From Planctomycetota bacterium (GTDB lineage: Bacteria > Planctomycetota > Planctomycetia > Pirellulales > Pirellulaceae): a stretch of DNA of 7,382 nucleotides. The stretch covers positions 1-7,382 of the forward strand of contig JAPLNJ010000226.1 in the NCBI GenBank assembly GCA_026692885.1. The letters run 5' to 3'. The notes beneath the pieces are model-generated. The model was not told where the DNA came from and searched no databases. It saw only the letters and a list, made by a program, of their open reading frames with translations. Of this stretch, positions 1-5,316 are shown piece by piece. A program made the position numbers and the translations under genes. The first letter of the stretch is position 1; each line of letters begins with the position of its first letter.

Positions 1-20
1 TGGCGCGTCGGGCTAGTGTT
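1..20 (+). repeat. Truncated copy of the dispersed SPTRQRG-type repeat
   Basis: The window opens inside the GGCGCGTCGGGCTAGTGT half of the repeat family seen complete at 3109-3134 and 5251-5276. Its 5' part lies outside the window. The rest of the stretch up to 76 holds only the hairpin described next and no gene. Confidence 0.75.
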
Positions 21-53
21 TGACCCGGAATCTCGGCGAGCCTCGTTCGGATC

Positions 54-78
54 AGGTTCCGTCCGGCGGTCGGAACCT
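54..78 (-). terminator. Hairpin overlapping the transporter stop codon, candidate terminator
   Basis: AGGTTCCG at 54-61 pairs perfectly with CGGAACCT at 71-78 across a 9-base loop. The 3' arm overlaps the TAG stop of the minus-strand transporter gene (77-79). No run of T follows in the minus direction, so it is not a textbook intrinsic terminator. Its position makes a termination or 3'-end stabilising role plausible. Confidence 0.4.
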
Positions 79-2935
79 ATGGGTGCACGTCGCGCGCTCG
101 CAGAATGCCGTGGATGGCGACAATCAGCAACATAAGCATCGCACCCAGCGCGATTACACCAGCCCGCACGCCCATCCGGTCCGTCTCCTCAGGGAACAGA
201 CTCTCGGCCATATCCCGAACCTTCGCCGGTTCTTCCGGAGCCGACTGCTTGTCCTCAGCGGCCTTCGGCGGCAGAGTCGCAACGGGTGCGGATAACGTCG
301 GCCGCCGGTCGGTCTCCAACAACAGCAGACTCTCAAAGGCCCAGCGTGAGGGCGCGGCCTGCGCTAACGTGCCACTCGCTGCGTTCATCTTGTGCAGCGG
401 CTGCAAGGCCCCGCCCAAAATCACCAGTGGCAACAGAATTAGCGGCAGCAACGCGATGGCGACCTCCGAAGTCTTCGCCACGGCCGACACGGTCAGCCCA
501 ATCGCCAAACCTACCCAGGAGGTCAGCACCAGCACCAGGAACATCGCCAGCCACGGTCCACACAGCCCGGCTCCCCAATGGACCATGGCCAACAGCACCG
601 CGCACTGGAGCAAACACAGCCCGCCGAGCACCGTGAACTTCGAGGCGACGTAGGAGGGTATCTTGAGGTTGACCATCCGCTCGCGGTGATAAATGGCCCA
701 CTCGGCGACGATCTCCCGGGTCGAGTTCGAGCAGCCGAACCACAGCGCCGCCAGAGCGGTCAGGAAGACTGTGGTCGACGTGGCGGCTGCTATGGAACCC
801 CAGTTTTCGGCCGTGGCCTCCTCCGCAGCATGACTGCCAAACACCAGCATGATTAACAGGGCGATAATCGGAGCTTGGGCCAGAAAGATGACCGTGTTGA
901 GTTGGTCCTTGATCTTGATCGCCACGCTGCGCCGGACCAGGGTCCACCACTGCAGAAAGTCGAACGGCCGATGCCGTGGTTGGACCGTGGGTCCAGGTGC
1001 GGCTGGTGGCGACGGCGTACCGGCACGCTCGTCCACGTACCGCTGCTTCCACGGCGAGGCCTCATAGCGCCGGCGCCATTCCTCGTGCTTCTCTTTGGCC
1101 AGGCCGCGGAACACATCGTCGGGCAACAGCTCGGCAGCGGAGGAACCAGCTGCCGCCGGCCGGGGATTGAAGAACTCCAGGGCTTGCGGGTAAGCCGGAC
1201 CGTAGTACACCAGCCGACCCGGACTCTTGCTCGCCGATCCCTTCGCCACCAGGACCAGATTGTCCAGCAGGCGGTACGCGGCCAGGCTGGGCTGGTGAAT
1301 CGTCAGCAGGATGGTCTTGCCCTCGTCCGCCAAGCGGCGGAGCAGTCGCATCACATTGAGCGCATCTTCGGACGACAGGCCCGAGGTCGGCTCGTCGAGG
1401 AACAGGACGGACGGATCGGTGAGCAACTCCATGGCCAGGTTGACGCGTTTGCGCTGACCGCCGCTGATGCCCTTCTTCTGCGGCGAGCCGATCAGCACGT
1501 TCTCCGTGCCCTCCAGGCCGAGTTGCGAAATCACCTGTTGCACGCGGCTGGCGATTTCTTCGTCGCTGGAATCCGCGGGCAGACGCAGTCGAGCGGTGTA
1601 GTACAGGGCCTGTCCGACGGTCAGGTCCCCGTGCATGATGTCGTCCTGGGGGACGTAGCCGATCAGGCCCTGGAACTGGCTGTAATGGGAATACAAGTCT
1701 TGCCCGTTAAAGAGCACGTTTCCGGCGGTCGGTGGCGTGTAGCCGTTCAAGGCGTTCATCAGCGTCGTTTTGCCGGCGCCGCTCGGCCCCATCAGAGCCA
1801 CGAATTCGGACGGGTAGACCGTCAACGAGATGCCTTCGAGCAAACGCCGGTCGCCCACGGCGACCGTCACGCTCTGAGCTTCGATCGATACGTTGCCGCG
1901 GTAGTCGCGTTGCTCCAGCCGGCCGTCGGGTGCGACTTTGAACGTAAACCGGCCGATAGCGATGGCATCGCCCGGCAAGATCGCCACCTGCCCACGGATC
2001 CGCTGCCCGTTGACGAAGGTGCCGTTGGTCGAGCCGAGATCTTCGAGACGGAGAGACTCGTCAGAGAGGCTGCTGTTCCGAAAATGGGACTGGCTCCGAT
2101 CAGGACGATCGGTGCCTGTCCCAATTTTCGGTGCCTCGGATCGCGTCAGACACGCGTGACGCCGGGAGACCATGGGATCGTCGAGCATGTGATCGCAACT
2201 GGCGTCGCGCCCGAAGACAATCACCTGCTGGCGGACCGCCACCGCAGAGTGCGGCTGGCTGCCCATCGTCAGCTTGCCGGTCAGTAACCGGGAGGCGGGT
2301 ACGCGGAGCGACCCGAAATACACGACGTCCGTCGGGGCCAAGATTTCGCGGACGATCTTATGCTCGGGTGCGCCGAGTGCGGTGCCGTTGGTCGACTGCA
2401 GGTCCTCGATCCAGGTTTGCCCACGCACGGTGACGATCTGGGCGTGGTGGCCGGACACGGTGGGGTAGTCGAGAACAATGTCATTGTCTGGCGCGCGGCC
2501 GACGCGGGTGGTATGGGCGGGGGCATCTTGAACGCCGTCCGGCCAGGGCAGGGGCACGCCGCGGCCTAGCGTAACGGCGTCCTTCCGGGAGACAATGGTT
2601 GGTGCGGTGATCCGTTCCGCGTCTACAAACGTGCCGTTCCGGGACTGCAGGTCTTCCAGCAGGAATCCGTCGCCCGTTTCCGTCAGACGGCAATGGCGGC
2701 CGGAAACGGTGGGCACGTCGATCACCAGGTCGCAGTCCGCAGCAGCCCCGATGATCCAGACGTGTTTCTCGGCCGTTCGTCCAAGTTGTATCGGCGGAGC
2801 TTCCACTGCCTGCGCGGCGGGTCCGGGCGGAGGCTTGGCCGGTGCCGGTTTCTGCCAGCAGTGCGGGCAGTGCGCCGTGTCCGAAGCGAGGGCCGCTCCG
2901 CAGTTCGGGCAAGGACGAAGCGTCGGATTGCTCAT
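77..2935 (-). CDS. Zinc ribbon / triple-FHA ABC transporter (ABCG-like half transporter, Rv1747-like)
   Basis: Inner-membrane ABC transporter, probably an exporter, with cytoplasmic phosphothreonine-reading domains; substrate unknown. A zinc ribbon comes first (C9, C12, C23, C26), then FHA1 (about 59-125), FHA2 (142-212) and FHA3 (236-333). The ATPase follows (about 351-575): Walker A GPSGAGKTT 383-391, Q-loop Q430, signature SGGQ 491-494, Walker B ending D514-E515, H-loop H547. About six hydrophobic helices follow: roughly 683-700, 715-735, 767-785, 792-815, 826-845, 925-945. SRWAFESLLL near 863 is typical of ABC-2/ABCG membrane domains. FHA2 and FHA3 keep the G-R, S-x-x-H and N-G residues; FHA1 has Ala64 in place of the Arg. 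FHA3 carries an extra stretch of about 25 residues from a repeat (2078-2131). No Shine-Dalgarno is seen before the ATG; this start keeps the whole zinc ribbon. ATPase and permease in one chain resembles mycobacterial Rv1747, which has two FHA domains. Confidence 0.93.
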   Translation of the reverse strand: MSNPTLRPCPNCGAALASDTAHCPHCWQKPAPAKPPPGPAAQAVEAPPIQLGRTAEKHVWIIGAAADCDLVIDVPTVSGRHCRLTETGDGFLLEDLQSRNGTFVDAERITAPTIVSRKDAVTLGRGVPLPWPDGVQDAPAHTTRVGRAPDNDIVLDYPTVSGHHAQIVTVRGQTWIEDLQSTNGTALGAPEHKIVREILAPTDVVYFGSLRVPASRLLTGKLTMGSQPHSAVAVRQQVIVFGRDASCDHMLDDPMVSRRHACLTRSEAPKIGTGTDRPDRSQSHFRNSSLSDESLRLEDLGSTNGTFVNGQRIRGQVAILPGDAIAIGRFTFKVAPDGRLEQRDYRGNVSIEAQSVTVAVGDRRLLEGISLTVYPSEFVALMGPSGAGKTTLMNALNGYTPPTAGNVLFNGQDLYSHYSQFQGLIGYVPQDDIMHGDLTVGQALYYTARLRLPADSSDEEIASRVQQVISQLGLEGTENVLIGSPQKKGISGGQRKRVNLAMELLTDPSVLFLDEPTSGLSSEDALNVMRLLRRLADEGKTILLTIHQPSLAAYRLLDNLVLVAKGSASKSPGRLVYYGPAYPQALEFFNPRPAAAGSSAAELLPDDVFRGLAKEKHEEWRRRYEASPWKQRYVDERAGTPSPPAAPGPTVQPRHRPFDFLQWWTLVRRSVAIKIKDQLNTVIFLAQAPIIALLIMLVFGSHAAEEATAENWGSIAAATSTTVFLTALAALWFGCSNSTREIVAEWAIYHRERMVNLKIPSYVASKFTVLGGLCLLQCAVLLAMVHWGAGLCGPWLAMFLVLVLTSWVGLAIGLTVSAVAKTSEVAIALLPLILLPLVILGGALQPLHKMNAASGTLAQAAPSRWAFESLLLLETDRRPTLSAPVATLPPKAAEDKQSAPEEPAKVRDMAESLFPEETDRMGVRAGVIALGAMLMLLIVAIHGILRARDVHP
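2078..2131. repeat. Palindromic REP-like element inside the FHA3 coding sequence
   Basis: The left arm 2078-2101 (CCGAAAATGGGACTGGCTCC then GATC) and the right arm 2107-2131 are reverse complements except for two mismatches and a one-base bulge, with a 5-base loop at 2102-2106. The GGTGCCTGTCCC core resembles dispersed elements linked to RAYT-type Y1 transposases; that link is recalled family knowledge and was not searched. It is read through in the gene as residues about 269-286 (PKIGTGTDRPDRSQSHF), between the strand after the FHA His260 and the EDLGSTNG motif. A partial relative lies at 7218-7237. Confidence 0.8.
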
Positions 2936-2959
2936 AGTGATGCCGGCACAAACGAATAG

Positions 2960-2989
2960 GTCAAAGCCACCCCTGTCAAAGCCACCCCT
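2960..2989. repeat. Perfect 15-bp tandem duplication upstream of the transporter gene
   Basis: GTCAAAGCCACCCCT occurs at 2960-2974 and again at 2975-2989. Read in the direction of the transporter gene, each unit is AGGGGTGGCTTTGAC, and the upstream unit runs into the next to make TTGACA, which matches a -35 box. No good -10 follows at 16-18 bases, so a promoter is not called. It lies 25 bases upstream of the transporter start codon and could be an operator or slippage product. Confidence 0.7.
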
Positions 2990-3062
2990 CTTGCCGGACC
3001 AGTATGCCCGGCATTACAACAGCGGGCAAGTCGGGAGCCCGGCCTCGGCCGCAACGTTAGCT

Positions 3063-3134
3063 CACCAGCCCGACGCGCCAGCGAGGGAGGGCCACGTCGT
3101 CCGCTCCGTCCCTCGCTGGCGCGTCGGGCTAGTG
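3063..3134. repeat. Inverted pair of SPTRQRG-type repeats (22-bp perfect stem)
   Basis: The arm at 3067-3088 is the exact reverse complement of 3109-3130. Beyond one mismatch (3066/3131) the pairing continues for three bases to 3063 and 3134. The loop is 20 bases. The core is AGCCCGACGCGCCAGCGAGG, the unit found again at 4928-4953 and 5129-5154. As RNA or single-stranded DNA it would form a very stable hairpin between the divergent transporter and sigma factor genes. Confidence 0.88.
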
Positions 3135-3139
3135 TGTCT

Positions 3140-3184
3140 CCCTCGCTGACGCGTCGGATTAGTCTGGCTCGCTGGCGCGTCAGA
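3140..3184 (+). repeat. Two degenerate copies of the SPTRQRG-type repeat
   Basis: CCTCGCTGACGCGTCGGATT at 3141-3160, and a shorter copy with CTCGCTGGCGCGTCAGA at 3168-3184, are in the same orientation as the right arm of the preceding inverted pair. They differ by point changes, which suggests older insertions or decay after local duplication. Confidence 0.75.
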
Positions 3185-3231
3185 TGGTCTGCGGACCCGG
3201 AAAACAAACATGGCTGGCGTTCGACTCTAAC

Positions 3232-3236
3232 GGAGG
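3232..3236 (+). promoter_or_regulatory. Ribosome binding site of the sigma factor gene
   Basis: GGAGG lies 7 bases before the ATG at 3244. This decides the start: an in-frame ATG at 3184 exists but has no Shine-Dalgarno and sits in the end of a repeat copy. Confidence 0.8.
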
Positions 3237-3243
3237 CGACACG

Positions 3244-4068
3244 ATGGACTCCTATCCTTCTCCGATTTTTCCCCCCACATCCTGGAGCATGGTTCGGGAT
3301 GCCCAGCATAAGAGCGGGGAGAATCGTCTGGAAGCGATGAACCGCTGCATGGCGGCCTACTGGCGGCCCGTCTTCTACTTCATCCGTTCCAAAGGCTATC
3401 CGCTGCACCGGGCGGAGGACTTGACCCAGGAGTTCTTCCTGCACTTCTTTCTGGGAGAGGACGGCAAGCCGGACGAGAAGCAGGACCCAAGCAAAGAGGA
3501 TGGCGGACAAGAGCAAGACGCCCCGAAACGCAAGCCAGCAGGCTTCCAAAAAGCGGACCAGCAGAAAGGCCGTTTCAGAAATTTTCTATTGACGGTCTTG
3601 GTGAGATTTCTGGCGGACCAATCGCCTAAACGTGCCCGGAAGCAGGCTGCGTTCGATCAAGGCCAAGTGGCCATCTCCGCCTTGGTAGGGGATTCCGAGC
3701 GGACGTTCGAACCGCCTCACAATCGCACGCCGGAGCAGGTTTTCATGCAGAAGTGGGCTTGGTCGGTAATCGAGGCCGTCCGGCGGAATCTGAAGAACTG
3801 GTGCGATTCCCGTGGCCGGCCAGACTGGTACAGCATGTTCTGCGCGAGGCTCTTTCCAGAGCCTGGTAGCCCCCGTATCACGCAGCAGGCGCTGGCCGAA
3901 CGACTGCATGTGACGCGTGATCAGGTGCGGCAGGGCCTGGAAAGAACGGAAGCACAATTTGCCGAGTTCCTGCGGGCCGAAGTCACCAATCAAATCGGGC
4001 CGGACGACGACCTGGACACCGAGATTCGGGAACTGCAGGTATTGTTGAGCGGCGGACCTGTCGGTTGA
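3244..4068 (+). CDS. RNA polymerase sigma factor, ECF-like, planctomycete type
   Basis: A 274-residue sigma-70 family protein that should direct RNA polymerase to a specific promoter set. Region 2 spans about residues 14-70: a conserved W14, then AYWRPVFYFIRSKGY and the DLTQEFF motif at 59-65 used for core binding. A charged, low-complexity linker (about 72-100, rich in K, D, E and Q) follows, then KGRFRNFLLTVLVRFLADQ, typical of this planctomycete group. Region 4 with its helix-turn-helix is about 212-245 (ITQQALAERLHVTRDQVRQG). It ends in an acidic tail with DDDLDTEIRELQVLL. It is longer than a standard ECF factor of about 180-200 residues because of the linker and C-terminal extension. Such factors often accompany Ser/Thr kinases in Planctomycetes. 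No anti-sigma gene is adjacent, so control through phosphorylation or the extensions is possible but is inference. Confidence 0.88.
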   Translation: MDSYPSPIFPPTSWSMVRDAQHKSGENRLEAMNRCMAAYWRPVFYFIRSKGYPLHRAEDLTQEFFLHFFLGEDGKPDEKQDPSKEDGGQEQDAPKRKPAGFQKADQQKGRFRNFLLTVLVRFLADQSPKRARKQAAFDQGQVAISALVGDSERTFEPPHNRTPEQVFMQKWAWSVIEAVRRNLKNWCDSRGRPDWYSMFCARLFPEPGSPRITQQALAERLHVTRDQVRQGLERTEAQFAEFLRAEVTNQIGPDDDLDTEIRELQVLLSGGPVG

Positions 4069-4224
4069 GCATGTCCCAATTCACGCTATTCAGCCCGTAG
4101 GGTACATCAAGCGCCGCGCCGATGTACCAACCTTGCGCAGCCCAGGCCACGTGGCCCAGGAGTGAGCCTGTTCCTTGGCAGGACCTTGGCCACCAGGCCG
4201 TTCCGCCCAGTGCCCGGCCTTCCT
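4069..4224. other. Convergent gap with hairpins, candidate bidirectional termination region
   Basis: The sigma factor gene and the minus-strand zinc-ribbon gene end here, facing each other. GGTACATC at 4101-4108 pairs perfectly with GATGTACC at 4121-4128, and GGCCACGTGGCC at 4145-4156 is a perfect palindrome. Neither is followed by a clear T-run on either strand, so termination is inferred mainly from position. Confidence 0.45.
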
Positions 4225-4785
4225 TCAGCGTACGCCCAGCCGGGCCAAACACACCGCAGCGCGACGCGCCGCAGGCGTTTCGGGCTGGCTGCGGATGACC
4301 AGACGATAGAAGGCGGCGGCGGCCATGACGTCACCGTTATGCTCGCAGGCAAGGGCTGCATCAAGGTGCTGTTTGGCACGCTGTTGGGGGTCGTCGTGGG
4401 CGCGGACACGTTCCGTTTCCTCGCGAGCCCATTGCCGCTTGAGTTCTCGTTTGGCCGCGATTTCTTCCCGCAATTCCTGCATCTTCGCGATCCGCTGCTG
4501 GAGCAGCATCGCTTGCCATAAGGCCAGCATTTCCAGCGGGGTCAGCGGGGCCGAATCCGCATCGTTTTCGCCACCCTTAGACTGCTCGCCGCTCCAGTAG
4601 ATGCCGCAATGGGGGCAAGTCTGCCCGGCTCGCGAGGTGATCGGAACGGGCTTCTTGCACTTTGAGCACTCGGCGGTCACAATCACCTGCGCGTCGGCGG
4701 TACTCAGCGGAACACTGACGATCCCGCCACCCAGCAGCACGGAAACAACCGTAAGACAAGTAGCGAACACCTTTTGCGTTTTCAT
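4225..4785 (-). CDS. Exported zinc-ribbon / coiled-coil protein of unknown function
   Basis: A 186-residue protein with a Sec-type signal peptide: K2 and K5, hydrophobic 6-27, and an ADA-Q site predicting cleavage after A32. The mature part starts with a zinc ribbon (C40, C43, C57, C60). An amphipathic, charged helical stretch (about 84-130, rich in Q, R, E and K) looks like a coiled coil. The C-terminal 45 residues (LDAALACEHNGDVMAAAAFY onward, with AARRAAVCLARLG) resemble one TPR-like helical hairpin. The start at 4785 is chosen because GGGGG lies 8 bases upstream and the signal peptide then begins at residue 1. An upstream in-frame ATG at 4836 would add 17 residues before the signal peptide. 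It could work in the periplasm or cell envelope; no enzyme motif is visible. It is divergent from the kinase gene. Confidence 0.78.
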   Translation of the reverse strand: MKTQKVFATCLTVVSVLLGGGIVSVPLSTADAQVIVTAECSKCKKPVPITSRAGQTCPHCGIYWSGEQSKGGENDADSAPLTPLEMLALWQAMLLQQRIAKMQELREEIAAKRELKRQWAREETERVRAHDDPQQRAKQHLDAALACEHNGDVMAAAAFYRLVIRSQPETPAARRAAVCLARLGVR

Positions 4786-4905
4786 GGTGGTTACCCCCGG
4801 CCCCGTGCTTTCCCTGAAGATTCTTGTCGTCACCATCCCTTCCCACGCTTATGTTCGGAGATCGTCGGCGAAATTGGGGAAAGGCATTTTTCCAAACCGG
4901 GGAGT

Positions 4906-4980
4906 GGCCTTGAGCACAACGTTGCGCACACTAGCCCGACGCGCCAGCGAGGGTGCCCCAGACTTCGCCCCGGTGTTTCG
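4906..4980. repeat. 75-bp direct repeat, copy 1
   Basis: Matches 5107-5181 at 73 of 75 positions. It starts with GGCCTTGA, includes CACAACGTTGCGCA, then the SPTRQRG-type core (4928-4953), and ends with CCGGTGTTTCG. The GGCCTTGATC...GTTGCGCA lead is also found before the hairpin at 7099, so these belong to one composite repeat family. Confidence 0.92.
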
Positions 4981-5036
4981 GCGAGTGTGCTCCGAGGCAG
5001 CTAGAAAGCCACATGTCCGCAGGACCCTCTGCCCGC

Positions 5037-5083
5037 GGCCCCTGGCACGGCTAGACACCTGCCCCGCGGTTTGGGATACTTGC
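5037..5083 (+). promoter_or_regulatory. Candidate sigma-70 like promoter of the kinase gene (shared 47-bp module, copy A)
   Basis: TAGACA (5052-5057) and GATACT (5075-5080) are separated by 17 bases, the standard sigma-70 spacing. The whole stretch matches 7272-7318 at 40 of 47 positions without gaps, including CTAGACA and GCCCCGCGGT in the spacer. In copy B the same boxes lie just upstream of a start codon with a ribosome binding site, which supports a promoter role. Here the start codon is about 235 bases downstream, beyond repeat copies that appear to have been inserted. Confidence 0.5.
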
Positions 5084-5106
5084 GCAATCTCGTGTGGCAG
5101 CGGCTG

Positions 5107-5181
5107 GGCCTTGATCACAACGTTGCGCACACTAGCCCGACGCGCCAGCGAGGGTGCCCCAGACTTCGCTCCGGTGTTTCG
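5107..5181. repeat. 75-bp direct repeat, copy 2
   Basis: Differs from 4906-4980 at only two positions. It lies between the candidate promoter and the kinase start codon. Its core (5129-5156) forms a long inverted pair with 5249-5276. Confidence 0.92.
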
Positions 5182-5248
5182 CCTGAGATGTGGTTTGTTG
5201 CCGAAACCTACGGCAATTCACAGACCTTCACGTCGAGTGGGCCTCAAC

Positions 5249-5276
5249 CACCCTCGCTAGCGCGTCGGGCTAGTGT
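5249..5276. repeat. Inverted copy of the SPTRQRG-type repeat in the kinase leader
   Basis: Pairs with 5129-5156 over 28 positions with one mismatch and a loop of 92 bases. It ends 40 bases before the kinase ATG. The flanks lack the GGCCTTGATC lead of the 75-bp copies, so this is the short form of the element. Confidence 0.88.
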
Positions 5277-5316
5277 CCGACGAGGACCAGTGTTCCGGTG
5301 AAGCAGAGACCCGAGC

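Larger units (their letters stand above)
2936..3243. other. Divergent intergenic region filled with repeats
   Basis: This is the gap between the transporter and sigma factor genes, which are transcribed away from each other, so both promoters should lie here. It holds a 15-bp tandem duplication (2960-2989), a short hairpin TGCCCG/CGGGCA (3005-3010 with 3023-3028), a long inverted repeat (3063-3134) and two degenerate copies of the same repeat (3140-3184). No convincing sigma-70 type promoter was found on either strand, and no convincing small ORF. Confidence 0.7.
4786..5316. other. Gene-free divergent region between zinc-ribbon and kinase genes
   Basis: No credible coding sequence is visible. 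The short frames here read the dispersed repeats. It contains the two 75-bp direct repeats (4906-4980, 5107-5181), a candidate promoter module (5037-5083), a small hairpin TTGCCG/CGGCAA (5198-5216) and an inverted repeat copy (5249-5276). The first 60 bases next to the zinc-ribbon gene have no recognisable promoter beyond its GGGGG ribosome binding site at 4794-4798. Confidence 0.7.

Noticed and set aside
2059..2150. 7-bp direct repeat CGTCAGA flanking the REP-like insertion, as a target duplication
   Set aside because: The two copies are 85 bases apart, which is not a multiple of three, so simple removal would break the frame; the match is short enough to be chance.
875..2287. A 470-codon open frame on the plus strand, antisense to the transporter
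   Set aside because: It lies wholly opposite the ATPase and FHA coding sequence, shows no recognisable domain, and is explained by high GC codon bias on the other strand.
3063..3184. Clustered repeats considered as a CRISPR array
   Set aside because: The copies are in both orientations, have irregular spacing and diverge; no regular spacers and no cas gene are present.
3184..3243. Upstream ATG giving a 294-residue sigma factor
   Set aside because: It overlaps the end of a repeat copy and lacks a Shine-Dalgarno; GGAGG is correctly spaced for the ATG at 3244.
2932..3549. A 205-codon minus-strand frame covering the divergent gap and the sigma factor start
   Set aside because: It reads repeat sequence (LARRASEG, LARRAGE) and the antisense of the sigma factor, which has a good ribosome binding site on the plus strand.
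4786..4836. Upstream ATG giving a 203-residue exported protein
   Set aside because: It would place 17 residues before the signal peptide; the ATG at 4785 has GGGGG at 8 bases and begins a proper signal sequence.
4852..4862. Shared CCGAACATA near 4853-4861 (minus) and 7248-7256 (plus) as an operator
   Set aside because: The match is only about ten bases with no conserved context or position relative to start codons.
5043..5083. TGGCAC and TTGC near the kinase promoter, suggesting sigma-54
   Set aside because: The spacing between the two is far longer than the five bases needed for -24/-12 elements.
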